A stretch of DNA of 64,000 nt, taken from positions 3,819,001-3,883,000 of the forward strand of contig NZ_AP018365.1 in the NCBI RefSeq assembly GCF_016756395.1. Reading direction: 5' to 3'. Below the pieces are notes generated by a model that was not told where the DNA came from, ran no database searches, and was given only the letters and a program-made list of their open reading frames with translations. The DNA comes from Streptomyces sp. SN-593 (GTDB taxonomy: Bacteria > Actinomycetota > Actinomycetes > Streptomycetales > Streptomycetaceae). Positions 34,384 through 42,205 of this stretch are shown one piece after another (positions within the stretch are counted from its first letter, which is position 1; each line of letters begins with the position of its first letter). Made by a program: the position numbers and the translations under genes.

Positions 34384-34857
34384 ATGTCCGGTACCAGCGG
34401 CAGCGTGGCGGCGGCCACGGCCGACGACGAGTACGAAATCCTCTGCGACGACGCGGGGAGCTTCCTGCGCCGGTACAGCACCGAGGACGGGACGACCGTC
34501 GCCACGGACACCGAGCTGGACGGCGTCACCGCGTACGCCCCGTCCGGCGACGTGGTGCGGTGCGACGCCGAGCAGGCCGCCGAGCCCAACCCGCTCATCG
34601 GCTCGACGGCGCAGCGGCAGACCGGCGCCGGGGCGGTGACGATCGCGGCCGGGGCCCGGTCGGTGACGCTCGTCGTCTACGCCGGAGCGCCGACCGTCGC
34701 CATCGGCGGCGGCACGGCCGTCACCCTCGCGGCCGGGACGTCCCTGTCGTGGGGCGTGGACCGGGGCGGACCCGGCGGCGAACAGCTCCAGGACCAGTTC
34801 GTGTTCACCGGGGTCGCGGGCAGCGACTTCGTCATCTCCTCAACAAGGGAGGTCTAG
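34384..34857 (+). CDS. Cys-rich repeat virion protein 4 (short)
   Basis: 157 residues from ATG 34384 (GGAGGT 5 bp upstream). One B module (ILCDDAGSFLRRYSTEDG ... TELDGVTAYAPSGDVVRC) and one shared C-terminal module (ARSVTLVVYAGAPTVAIGGG ... LSWGVDRG). It is thus a minimal version of proteins 2 and 3. AAGGAGGT lies just before its stop and would suit a following gene, but an HNH gene now follows. Confidence 0.65.
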   Translation: MSGTSGSVAAATADDEYEILCDDAGSFLRRYSTEDGTTVATDTELDGVTAYAPSGDVVRCDAEQAAEPNPLIGSTAQRQTGAGAVTIAAGARSVTLVVYAGAPTVAIGGGTAVTLAAGTSLSWGVDRGGPGGEQLQDQFVFTGVAGSDFVISSTREV

Positions 34858-35450
34858 TCGAGATGCTTCCACGTTTCGCCCTTGATGACTTTCTCTACTG
34901 TCCGCCTGTGCACTTTGAATTCACGCGCAAGGGCCGCCGCGCTCTCGCCGTCAGCCGCCCGACGGCGAATGTCGAGGACGTTCGCTTCGATCAGGACAGC
35001 ACGACCGTGGTCTGCGCCGACGGGGAGAGCGCGGGTTCCCCATCGGCCCGCCTCGGACATGTCCCGCATGTTCCGGTCGTGATCTCCGGTGTAGAGGTGC
35101 TTGATGCTGATGCACCTGTCGTTGTGGCAGGTATGGAGGACGTGCAGACGGCCCGGGTCACCGTTGGCGAGGATCCAAACGGCTCGGCTGGCGTTCATGC
35201 TTTTGCCGTTCAGCTTCGCCACAGGGCGGCCCGAGAAGGTGCTGGCGACGATGCACTCATCGGTTGCCGCCCGCGCCGCCTGCTTGAGCAGGGCCAGGAA
35301 GCCACCGTTCGGTGTCTTCCTGGTTGCAAGAGGGTCGCCCGTCGCCGCGAAGCGGTGGTAGTGCAGATTGCAGAATCCGCGCGCCTTATTGGGTCGTGCG
35401 CATCCTTCAACGATGCACGGCGGGATGTATCCGTGAACTCCACTAGGCAT
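34854..35450 (-). CDS. HNH homing endonuclease, reverse strand
   Basis: 198 residues right to left from ATG 35450. N-terminal zinc-knuckle-like PPCIVEGCARPNKARGFCNL leads to the HNH core (MNASRAVWILANGDPGRLHV, LHTCHNDRCISIKHLYTGDH) and an HTH (VLDIRRRAADGESAAALARE). It is clearly paralogous to the HNH at 22597 (shared MNASRAVW and NMRDM). Its 3' end overlaps the stop of the upstream repeat gene, and it separates the AAGGAGGT ribosome site there from the ORF at 35523. Confidence 0.88.
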   Translation of the reverse strand: MPSGVHGYIPPCIVEGCARPNKARGFCNLHYHRFAATGDPLATRKTPNGGFLALLKQAARAATDECIVASTFSGRPVAKLNGKSMNASRAVWILANGDPGRLHVLHTCHNDRCISIKHLYTGDHDRNMRDMSEAGRWGTRALPVGADHGRAVLIEANVLDIRRRAADGESAAALAREFKVHRRTVEKVIKGETWKHLD

Positions 35451-35522
35451 GCGACTAAGGTATGCGCACCCGCGAGGTTTATGTGTGAACTCGCAGGTGA
35501 AACACACGATCAGGTGGCGTAG

Positions 35523-35828
35523 GTGGGCACCGAGGGCGCGTACGTCCGGCCGGGCCCTCGGATTGAGCGGGCGACCGGCGTCACCGACGGCAGCGGCAAC
35601 GTGACGTTCACGTGGCCGGTCGGGGCGTTCTCGGCGGCGCCGGTCGTCACCCTCGCAACCCAGGGCGCCAGCGCCTTCCGCTCGTGCTCGATCACGGCGA
35701 ACTCGGCGGCGTCGACCACGGTCAACGTCCTCGCCTCGGCCGGGGTCACCCTCCTCGGCATCGGGGTCCTCGCGGTCGGCGCACCGGCCGCCGGGGTCAC
35801 CGTTCACGCCCACGCTGCCGGTACCTGA
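35523..35828 (+). CDS. Small virion-like protein displaced by the HNH insertion
   Basis: 101 residues from GTG 35523. GPRIERATGVTDGSGNVTFT and WPVGAFSAAPVVTLATQGAS are typical of phage fibre C-terminal domains (the DGSGN.tftwp pattern with an H-type beta strand). It has no ribosome site of its own; the sequence just before is the HNH promoter side. A good ribosome site, GGAGGT, lies 670 bp upstream at the end of the previous virion gene. The two were probably adjacent before the HNH insertion. It may now be poorly translated. Confidence 0.5.
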   Translation: MGTEGAYVRPGPRIERATGVTDGSGNVTFTWPVGAFSAAPVVTLATQGASAFRSCSITANSAASTTVNVLASAGVTLLGIGVLAVGAPAAGVTVHAHAAGT

Positions 35829-35834
35829 CCGGCC

Positions 35835-35905
35835 TAGACTCGACTGGACGCCGCTGGTTTTGGGCCGGGCGCTCCTTCCCCTCGTACTGAGCCAGGAGTG
35901 CACCC
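35835..35905 (+). promoter_or_regulatory. Late leader element B
   Basis: -10-like TAGACT (35835-35840), then GCTGGTTTTGGGCCGGGC ending at 35870. CTCCT (35872-35876) pairs with AGGAG (35894-35898), the ribosome site of the fibre gene, extended by flanking pairs. Confidence 0.65.
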
Positions 35906-37933
35906 ATGAGCAAGTGCTGCGGCCCGAGCCCCTGCAACTGCCGCGTTACCGCCGGCCCCGGCGTCACCGTCGACGGCAACGGCTCGCCGTCGCTGCCGTA
36001 CGTCGTCTCTGCCGACGGCGCCGAGCCGACCGTCGTGCAGGCGGCCGACAGTTCGACCGTCGACACGGAGGTCACCGGCACGGGCACCGCCGCGGACCCG
36101 TACGTCGTCACCTCGAACGTCATCCTCGACCCCGCGCCGCCTGGTGGTGGAGACCAGCTCATCCAGTCCGGCCCCGACGGGCTGAGCCTGGAGTGCGCGG
36201 ACGTGCGCGGCTGCTTCTCCGCCGGGGACGGCGCCGCGTACGACCCGGACACCGGCATCATCACGGCCCGGGTGTCGGGCGACGCGGGGAACGCGACGAC
36301 GTTCGGGACGGACGGCGGCCTGTTCACCCCGGCGCCCGACGCCGCCGAGCCGACGGCACTCGAGGCGGCCGACTCTGCGACGGTCGACACGGAGGTCACC
36401 GGCACGGGTACCGCCGCGGACCCGTACGTCGTCACCAGCTCGGTCATCCTCGACCCGGCGCCGCCCGGGGGCGGGGACCAGCTCATCCAGTCCGGCCCCG
36501 ACGGGTTGAGCCTGGAGTGCGCCGACGTGCGCGGCTGCTTCTCCGCCGGGGACGGCGCGGGCTACGACCCGGACACCGGGATCATCACGGCGCGGCCGTC
36601 AACCGACGCGGGGAACTCGGTGTCGTACGGCACGGACGGCGGGCTGTACGCGCCGACCGGCGGCGCGGCCGACCCGACGGTGATCGAGGCCGGGGACTCG
36701 CCGACCGTCGACAACGAGGTCACCGGCGCGGGCACGGCGGCCGACCCGTACGTCATCACGAGCAACGTGATCCTCGACCCGGCGCCGCCTGGTGGCGGGG
36801 ACCAGCTCATCCAGTCCGGCCCCGACGGGCTCTCGCTGGAGTGCGCGGACGTGCGCGGCTGCTTCTCCGCCGGCGACGGCGCCGCCTACGACCCGGACAC
36901 CGGCATCATCACGGCCCGGGTGTCCGCCGACGCGGGGAACGCGACGACGTTCGGGACGGACGGCGGCCTGTTCACTCCGGCCGGCGGCGCCGCCGAGCCG
37001 ACCGCGCTGGAGGTCACCGACTCGGACACGGTGGACCTGACGCTGACCGGCGACGGCACCGCGGCCTCTCCGTACAGCGTGAGCGCGGACGTGAAGCTGA
37101 ACCCGGCGCCGCCCGGCGGCGGAGACCAGCTCATCCAGTCCGGCCCCGACGGGCTGAGCCTGGAGTGCGCCGACGTGCGCGGCTGCTTCTCCGCCGGGGA
37201 CGGCGCGGGCTACGACCCGGACACCGGGATCATCACGGCGCGGCCGTCGACCGATGCGGGCAACGGCCTCTCGTACGGCACGGACGGCGGGCTCCTGGTG
37301 CCGTCTGCCGCCGCGCTGGAGGTCGGCTGTGGTCTCCAGGGCGAGGGCACCGCGGCGGCGCCTCTGGCGGCGTTCCCGATCGCCGGCGAGCAGCCGTGGG
37401 CGGACGACTGGGACTGCACCGACAGCGAGAACTCGACGCTGAAGTGCGACCCGACCACGGGCGCGCTGTGGACCCCGCCCGAGCACACGTCGGCGGCGGT
37501 GACGCTCCAGCAGAACCACCCGCTGGGCACGCCGACGCTGACCGACACCGGCGGCTTCATCATCGTCGACACGACCGCCTGGTCCGAGGGCACGTACACG
37601 GCGGACTCGCTGACCGCGTGCCGTGGGCTCAGCTTCTCCACGGAGTTCACCGGGCACGTCGAGGCGACGTGGACCGCCGGCGCCGTCTTCGACCTGGGAT
37701 ACGCGGTGTCGATCAACGGCGGCGCCCCGGGCGTGCGCGTCATGCACAGCAAGCTCCAGGCGGGCGGCATCGCCGGGCACGAGCGGTGGACGTTCGCGAC
37801 GGCCCAGGCGGCCGTCCTCGCCGCGCACACCGGCTACTCGGTCCGCGTCTACCCGGCGATCAACGTCGTCTCGGGGAGCGTGACGCTGAACCAGTGGATC
37901 ACCGACACCCACCTGATCGCCATCACTCGCTGA
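35906..37933 (+). CDS. Tandem-repeat fibre-like protein
   Basis: 675 residues from ATG 35906. A Cys-rich start (MSKCCGPSPCNCRVTAGPGV) leads to four near-identical units of about 108 residues. Each contains STVDTEVTGTGTAADPYVV, LDPAPPGGGDQLIQSGPDGL, SLECADVRGCFSAGDGA and YDPDTGIITAR. A unique C-terminal 200 residues contain TAWSEGTYTADSL and a jelly-roll-like SINGGAPGVRVMHSKLQAGG. It is related to the protein at 48961 (same CNC..V..G.GV.V.GNG start). It is probably a head or tail fibre shaft with a receptor-binding tip. It has its own late leader element. Confidence 0.65.
   Translation: MSKCCGPSPCNCRVTAGPGVTVDGNGSPSLPYVVSADGAEPTVVQAADSSTVDTEVTGTGTAADPYVVTSNVILDPAPPGGGDQLIQSGPDGLSLECADVRGCFSAGDGAAYDPDTGIITARVSGDAGNATTFGTDGGLFTPAPDAAEPTALEAADSATVDTEVTGTGTAADPYVVTSSVILDPAPPGGGDQLIQSGPDGLSLECADVRGCFSAGDGAGYDPDTGIITARPSTDAGNSVSYGTDGGLYAPTGGAADPTVIEAGDSPTVDNEVTGAGTAADPYVITSNVILDPAPPGGGDQLIQSGPDGLSLECADVRGCFSAGDGAAYDPDTGIITARVSADAGNATTFGTDGGLFTPAGGAAEPTALEVTDSDTVDLTLTGDGTAASPYSVSADVKLNPAPPGGGDQLIQSGPDGLSLECADVRGCFSAGDGAGYDPDTGIITARPSTDAGNGLSYGTDGGLLVPSAAALEVGCGLQGEGTAAAPLAAFPIAGEQPWADDWDCTDSENSTLKCDPTTGALWTPPEHTSAAVTLQQNHPLGTPTLTDTGGFIIVDTTAWSEGTYTADSLTACRGLSFSTEFTGHVEATWTAGAVFDLGYAVSINGGAPGVRVMHSKLQAGGIAGHERWTFATAQAAVLAAHTGYSVRVYPAINVVSGSVTLNQWITDTHLIAITR
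36028..37310 (+). repeat. Four tandem coding repeats of about 324 bp
   Basis: Units start near 36028, 36352, 36676 and 37003. The block from CAGCTCATCCAGTCCGGCCC onward is nearly identical at DNA level in all four, so copy number could change by slippage or recombination. Confidence 0.8.
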
Positions 37934-37944
37934 GGAGCCTGACC

Positions 37945-38175
37945 ATGCGCTACTACGTGAACGACAACGGCGGCTGGCTGACGGTCAGCGGCGACCTCGG
38001 CCCGTTCGGCACGGTGCCGGACGGGTACCGGGAGGTCACCGAGGAGGAGTACAACCAGGCGGCCGGGACGGTCGTGCTGGAGCTGCCGAAGGATCCGCCC
38101 GCGGACGACGAGCCGGGCGACGGCGGGCAGGCCGTGGCGGAGCCCGCGAAGGCCAAGCGCGCGAAGAGCAAGTAG
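37945..38175 (+). CDS. Small protein between fibre and major tail genes
   Basis: 76 residues from ATG 37945 (GAGGAG upstream). A beta-rich N-terminal half (MRYYVNDNGGWLTVSGDLG, PDGYREVTEEEYNQAAG) precedes a charged Pro/Asp/Lys tail ending AKRAKSK. Small proteins of this form often lie before the major tail gene; function unknown. Confidence 0.6.
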   Translation: MRYYVNDNGGWLTVSGDLGPFGTVPDGYREVTEEEYNQAAGTVVLELPKDPPADDEPGDGGQAVAEPAKAKRAKSK

Positions 38176-38215
38176 GGGGTCTCGCCGTGGCCGGGTAGCG
38201 CCTCCCGGTCGCGGC

Positions 38216-38277
38216 TAGACTCATTTCGACGCCGCTGGTTTTGGGCCGGGCCTCCGAGTTCGATGGAGGTTCCCGGC
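38216..38277 (+). promoter_or_regulatory. Late leader element C (major tail gene)
   Basis: -10-like TAGACT (38216-38221), GCTGGTTTTGGGCCGGGC ending at 38251, and a hairpin GCCGGG+CCTCC (38245-38255) with GGAGG-TT-CCCGGC (38265-38277). The whole GGAGG ribosome site is inside the stem, and the ATG follows immediately. Confidence 0.7.
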
Positions 38278-38982
38278 ATGTCTTGCCCGCTCATCGCAAA
38301 CGCGGACACGATCCGCGTCACCCGCGTCGACGGCTGTGGCCGCCCGATCTGTGGCGAGGACAACGGTTTCACGTTCGACTGCTTCGCGACGCTCGCCATG
38401 AACGCGAACGTGGACGACGGCGAGGACGTCGAGTACAAGGCGGCCAACGGCCGGATCTGCGGCTTCAAGAGGGGTTGCCCGTCGTTCAAGGGCTACGACA
38501 TCGAGCTGTCGTTCTTCTCGGTCAGCCCCGAGCTGATCGAGATCACGACCGGCAACCCGGTCGTCTACGGCTTCGACGGGACCCCGATCGGCTACGACGA
38601 CTGCTCGATCCAGTGCAACAGCGGCTTCGCGATCGAGCTGTGGGCCGAGGTCATCGGCACCGACGCGTGTGAGGCCGACTCGGCCGGCACCGGCGCCTGG
38701 ATCTACTTCCTGATGCCGTGGGTCACCAACGGGCAGCTCGGCGACCTGGAGGTCGGTTCCGAGGCCGCGTCGCTCACCCTCACCGGCGCGACCCGGGCGG
38801 GCGGCGGCTGGGGCACCGGCCCGTACGACGTCATGGCTCTCGACGCGGCCGGTACCGCCGGTCCGCTCCTCACGCCGCTCGGCTCGAACTGCCACCGGCG
38901 GACGATCATCACGACGGTCGAGCCGCCCGAGCCGCTGTGCGAGTACACCCCGGTCACCGGCGGCCTGTGCCTGGCGTCGTGA
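38278..38982 (+). CDS. Major tail protein
   Basis: 234 residues. ATG 38278 is chosen because GGAGG lies 8 nt upstream; an in-frame ATG at 38263 overlaps that site. MSCPLIANADTIRVTRVDGC at the start, then GYDIELSFFSVSPELIEITT and AELWAEVIGT-like strands, and WIYFLMPWVTNGQLGDLEVG near the C-terminus: the beta-barrel pattern of tail tube proteins. It is Cys-rich like the other virion proteins. The dedicated late leader and its position before connector and tape-measure genes support the call. Confidence 0.78.
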   Translation: MSCPLIANADTIRVTRVDGCGRPICGEDNGFTFDCFATLAMNANVDDGEDVEYKAANGRICGFKRGCPSFKGYDIELSFFSVSPELIEITTGNPVVYGFDGTPIGYDDCSIQCNSGFAIELWAEVIGTDACEADSAGTGAWIYFLMPWVTNGQLGDLEVGSEAASLTLTGATRAGGGWGTGPYDVMALDAAGTAGPLLTPLGSNCHRRTIITTVEPPEPLCEYTPVTGGLCLAS

Positions 38983-39689
38983 CGATGGAGGCACCCGACC
39001 TCGTCATTCCGGTGCGGGAGACCGCTGTCAACGAGCAGCTTCGGTACGCGCTGCGGACGTGGACGGCGAACCTCCCGCACCGGAAGGTGTGGGTGGTGGG
39101 CTACCGGCCGACGTGGCTGCGGAACGTCGAGCACATCCCCACCGTGCAGCCGGGGACGAAGTACCAGAACACAACGATCGCGGTCCGGGCTGCATGCGAA
39201 CACCCCGACGTCAGCGCGCGGTTCCTGCTGATGAACGACGACTTCTTCGTCATGCAGAGGCAGGACCAGATGCCGGTGCTGCACCGCGGCCCGGTCCGGG
39301 AGGTCGAGCGGTACTACGCGGCCCGCGCGTCCGGGAAGTACCTGACGGGGATGCGGGAGACCCGGGATCTCCTCGTCGGCCTCGGCTACGACGACCCGCT
39401 GTCGTACGAGCTGCACGTCCCGCTGCCCGTGGAGAAGGACCGGATGCTGGAGGCCCTGGACGTCGGCCGCCGGCTGACGGCGGTCCACAAGCGGACGCTG
39501 TACGGAACGCTCGCGGGGCTCGGCGGGCAGCGGATCGAGGACGTGAAGGTGCTGCACCGCGGCCCCCGCTTCCCGCACGGCCCGTGGCTGAGCACGATGC
39601 CCGACGCCTTCGCGAACGGCATGGTCGGCCGGCACATCAGGACCGCGTTCTTCCGGCCGTCGCACTACGAGATCACGGGGAGGCGCTGA
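38979..39689 (+). CDS. Stealth-like sugar-phosphate/glycosyl transferase
   Basis: 236 residues; GTG 38979 overlaps the tail-protein stop (GTGA), ATG 38985 is the alternative. It has VIPVRETAVNEQLRYALRTW, then HRKVWVVGYRPTWLRNVEHI and RFLLMNDDFFVM. These match conserved regions 1-2 of Stealth-type phosphotransferases (NE.L.yslRs, then ..lNDD.F), including the double Asp. C-terminal HVPLPVEKDRMLEALDV and GPRFPHGPWLSTMPDAF fit later regions. Such enzymes move hexose-phosphates onto surface glycans. Its place inside the virion gene cluster is unusual; it may decorate virion proteins or alter host glycans. Confidence 0.65.
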   Translation: MTMEAPDLVIPVRETAVNEQLRYALRTWTANLPHRKVWVVGYRPTWLRNVEHIPTVQPGTKYQNTTIAVRAACEHPDVSARFLLMNDDFFVMQRQDQMPVLHRGPVREVERYYAARASGKYLTGMRETRDLLVGLGYDDPLSYELHVPLPVEKDRMLEALDVGRRLTAVHKRTLYGTLAGLGGQRIEDVKVLHRGPRFPHGPWLSTMPDAFANGMVGRHIRTAFFRPSHYEITGRR

Positions 39690-40495
39690 TGCCGCTCAGT
39701 ACCGGGCCTTGTGAGGCGTGGCCCACGAACCTGTGCTGCGAGATCGCCGACGGCATGGCCGAGGAGGACGTGGAGCGGTGGACGCTCGTCGCCTCGCAGA
39801 TCCTGTGGGGCCTGTCCGGGCGCCGCCTCGGCCCGTGCCCGGTGGCGGTGCGGCCCTGCCGCCGGGCGTGCCTGGACGCGGCCCCGGTCAGCTTCCAGGC
39901 CGGGTACAGCGGCGGCCCGTGGATTCCGTACATCGACACCGGCGGCGTGTGGCGCAACGCGTCGGTGTGTGGCTGCAAGTCGGACTGCTCGTGCGGCGAA
40001 CTGTGCGAAGTCCGCCTGGAGGGCCCGGTCTACGACATCGTCAGCGTCGATGTCGACGGCGAGGTCCTGGTCCAGGAGGCGTACCGCGTTGACTCGGCCG
40101 GCCTGCTCGTGCGCACCGACGGCGAGTGCTGGCCCACCTGCCAGGACATGGCCGCGCCGCCCGGCGAGCCGGGAACGTTCACCGTGGAGTACCGGATCGG
40201 CCTGCCGCTCGACGAGGCGGCGGTCGCCGCGGTGTCCGAGCTGACGTGCCACCTCCTCAAGGGGTGCGCGCCGTCGGGGAGCTGCGGCTGCAAGGCGAAC
40301 CGGAACCTGACGAGGATGGTCCGCCAGGGCGTGGAGATGGAACTCCCCGACCCGTCCCTGATCTACGCCGAGGGCCGCACCGGCCTGCCGCTGGTTGACC
40401 TGTGGTTGTCGGTCGTGAACCCGTACCGGCTCGACTCCCCGAGCCGCGTCTACAGCCCCGACTACAAGCGCCCCAGGATGACGACGTGGCCCTGA
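39689..40495 (+). CDS. Head-tail connector (adaptor-like), Cys-rich
   Basis: 268 residues; ATG 39689 overlaps the previous stop (TGATG) behind GGGGAGG. EEDVERWTLVASQILWGLSG matches the N-terminal helix of phage head-tail adaptor proteins. CPVAVRPCRRACLDAAPVS, NASVCGCKSDCSCGELCEV and GCAPSGSCGCKANRNLTRMV show unusual Cys content. FTVEYRIGLPLDEAAVAAVS is a further conserved-looking part. It lies between tail tube and completion proteins. It is likely to sit at the neck. Confidence 0.7.
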   Translation: MPLSTGPCEAWPTNLCCEIADGMAEEDVERWTLVASQILWGLSGRRLGPCPVAVRPCRRACLDAAPVSFQAGYSGGPWIPYIDTGGVWRNASVCGCKSDCSCGELCEVRLEGPVYDIVSVDVDGEVLVQEAYRVDSAGLLVRTDGECWPTCQDMAAPPGEPGTFTVEYRIGLPLDEAAVAAVSELTCHLLKGCAPSGSCGCKANRNLTRMVRQGVEMELPDPSLIYAEGRTGLPLVDLWLSVVNPYRLDSPSRVYSPDYKRPRMTTWP

Positions 40496-41085
40496 ACCCG
40501 CTCGCGATCCGCGACCTGACCGAGGCCGTCGTCGGCTGCGTGTGCGCCGCGCTCGCCCGGACCGCCGAGGAGATCGAGGGGCAGCCCGGTTGCCCGTGCC
40601 GTGCGTGCGTGGTCCCGGGGGCGCCCGCGTGGGACTCGTGCGACGACCCGTGCGGCGAGGACGGCGGGGGCGGGCAGCTCTCGGTGTCCGTGGCCCGGAT
40701 CTACGGCAGCAGCGACGCGGAGTTCCCGAACGAGTCGCGGATCGTGCAGGGCGTGCGCGGGTGTATGCCCCCGCCGATCACCGCGCTCGAACTCGTCGTG
40801 ACGCTGCTGCGGTGCGCGCCGACGTTCAACGAGAACGGGTGCCCGCCCTCGTGCGAGGACCTGGGCGCGTCGGCGCAGGTCCTCCACATCGACATGGTGA
40901 CCGTCTTCAACGCGCTGCTGTGCTGCCTGCCGGGCACGCAGCAGACGCGGCGCGGCCGGCGGTTCGTGATGGGGCAGCAGAAGACGATCGGGCCGGAAGG
41001 CGGTTGCGTCGGCCTGGAGCAGCGCGTCATCGTGGCGCTCCCCGGCTGCGGGAAGTGCCCGAACGACGGAGAGGAGTCGCCGTGA
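40486..41085 (+). CDS. Head-tail connector-like protein
   Basis: 199 residues from GTG 40486, overlapping the previous gene. NPLAIRDLTEAVVGCVCAAL starts it; later LELVVTLLRCAPTFNENGCP and VFNALLCCLPGTQQTRRGRR. Cys-rich as its neighbours. Position between adaptor and gp10-like genes suggests a stopper or tail-terminator role, not proven. Confidence 0.6.
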   Translation: MALNPLAIRDLTEAVVGCVCAALARTAEEIEGQPGCPCRACVVPGAPAWDSCDDPCGEDGGGGQLSVSVARIYGSSDAEFPNESRIVQGVRGCMPPPITALELVVTLLRCAPTFNENGCPPSCEDLGASAQVLHIDMVTVFNALLCCLPGTQQTRRGRRFVMGQQKTIGPEGGCVGLEQRVIVALPGCGKCPNDGEESP

Positions 41086-41462
41086 GCGTCGAGGTGACGG
41101 TCGACCCGGGGAAGATCGCGCGGACTCTGCGGCTGCGGAACGGGTTCGTCGCGCGGCGCCTGGCGGAGCGCACCGCGCGGACCGCGCGGATCGCCGAGCG
41201 CGAGGCGCCCGGGAGGATGGGCAGCTACATCACGTGGAAGGTCCAGGACGGGCCCGGCGGCCTCCAGGGCGTCATCGCGTGCGACCACCCGGCGGTGCGG
41301 TACGTGCTGGACGGGACCCGGCCGCACATCATCCGCCCTCGCCGGAAGGGCGGCGTGCTTCGGTTCGAGGTGGGCGGCCGGGTCGTGTACTCGGCGTACG
41401 CCCGGCACCCGGGCACCCGGCCGAACAACTTCCTGGCCAGGGCGCTGATCGAGGGGCGCTGA
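41082..41462 (+). CDS. Tail completion protein, HK97 gp10-like
   Basis: 126 residues; GTG 41082 overlaps the previous stop (GTGA). A basic N-terminal helix, VARRLAERTARTARIAEREA, leads to YVLDGTRPHIIRPRRKGGVL, VVYSAYARHPGTRPNNFLAR. This is the PH.I.p....l.F......v....v.HPGt.p..fl pattern of the HK97 gp10 family. It acts in head-tail joining. Confidence 0.8.
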   Translation: MSVEVTVDPGKIARTLRLRNGFVARRLAERTARTARIAEREAPGRMGSYITWKVQDGPGGLQGVIACDHPAVRYVLDGTRPHIIRPRRKGGVLRFEVGGRVVYSAYARHPGTRPNNFLARALIEGR

Positions 41463-41475
41463 CCGGGCGCGGCGC

Positions 41476-42045
41476 TCACGCGCTCGCGGGCTCCCGGTCG
41501 GGGAGCTTCGCGAACGGCGACGGCCGGCCCTTGGGCGTGGCCTGGGCCACGGTCCAGTCGAGATCCGTGCGGGCGAGGAGGTCGTCCAGGTCGGCCGGGC
41601 GGACGCGCAGGTACGCGGCTGCCGCGCTCTTCGAGTAGAGCTGGCCGGCGTGCGCGGCGGCGTCGAGGGCTTCCCGGTCGGCGAACGCCTCCAGGGCCCG
41701 GCCGTCGTACATGGCGTGGCCCTTGTACTCGCCGATGACGGGGATGAGGTTGCGGCGGCCGAGCTCCATCACCGCGTCGGCGCTCACCTCCTGGCCGAAG
41801 CGCTCGCCGAGGATTTCGGCGGCCCGCCACGCACCGACGTTGGGCTGAGCACCGACCGCCGTGCGGATCTCTTCGAGGCGCGACATCGCGTCGGCGACCA
41901 CCGCGGCCGACCACCGGGACCCGGAGGCGACATCGGCGGCCGGGATCAGGCCGAGGGCCTGCGCCCGTTCGAACTCCCACTGTTGCAGGCCCAGCCGGGC
42001 CGGGAACTGGATCGGCCCGTAGTCTGCGGGCTCCTTCTTCACCAT
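41476..42045 (-). CDS. Reverse-oriented cargo gene, Streptomyces-type hypothetical
   Basis: 189 residues right to left from ATG 42045 (AAGGGGG upstream on that strand). FERAQALGLIPAADVASGSR and WSAAVVADAMSRLEEIRTAV, then a second helical repeat with GAWRAAEILGERFGQEVSAD, look like tandem HTH-type domains. Related proteins are common in Streptomyces chromosomes, from memory. Its orientation, opposite to the late genes, and its own upstream TACAGT hexamers make it a moron that could be expressed in a lysogen. The role is unknown. Confidence 0.65.
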   Translation of the reverse strand: MVKKEPADYGPIQFPARLGLQQWEFERAQALGLIPAADVASGSRWSAAVVADAMSRLEEIRTAVGAQPNVGAWRAAEILGERFGQEVSADAVMELGRRNLIPVIGEYKGHAMYDGRALEAFADREALDAAAHAGQLYSKSAAAAYLRVRPADLDDLLARTDLDWTVAQATPKGRPSPFAKLPDREPASA

Positions 42046-42140
42046 GCGACGCCCCCTTGCACTCGCTGTAGCTACCAGATCACTGTAAGCGGCGGTCGCC
42101 GGCCCTCGCGGCCGTTCGCGGCAGCCGCCCGGGGAGGCAT

Positions 42141-42205
42141 TACCCTCTCGGTTCACGTCGCTGGTTTTGGGCCGGGCGTCCCGCGCGGGAAAAGAAGGGC
42201 CACCC
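42141..42205 (+). promoter_or_regulatory. Late leader element D
   Basis: -10-like TACCCT (42141-42146), then CGCTGGTTTTGGGCCGGGC ending at 42177. A short CCC-GCGC-GGG hairpin follows; here the AGAAGG ribosome site is not clearly paired. Confidence 0.6.

Noticed and set aside
36028..37310. CRISPR array
   Set aside because: The repeats are 324-bp coding units without short repeats and unique spacers; no cas genes are near.
38263..38277. ATG 38263 as start of the major tail protein
   Set aside because: It overlaps the GGAGG site itself; ATG 38278 has that site at proper distance.
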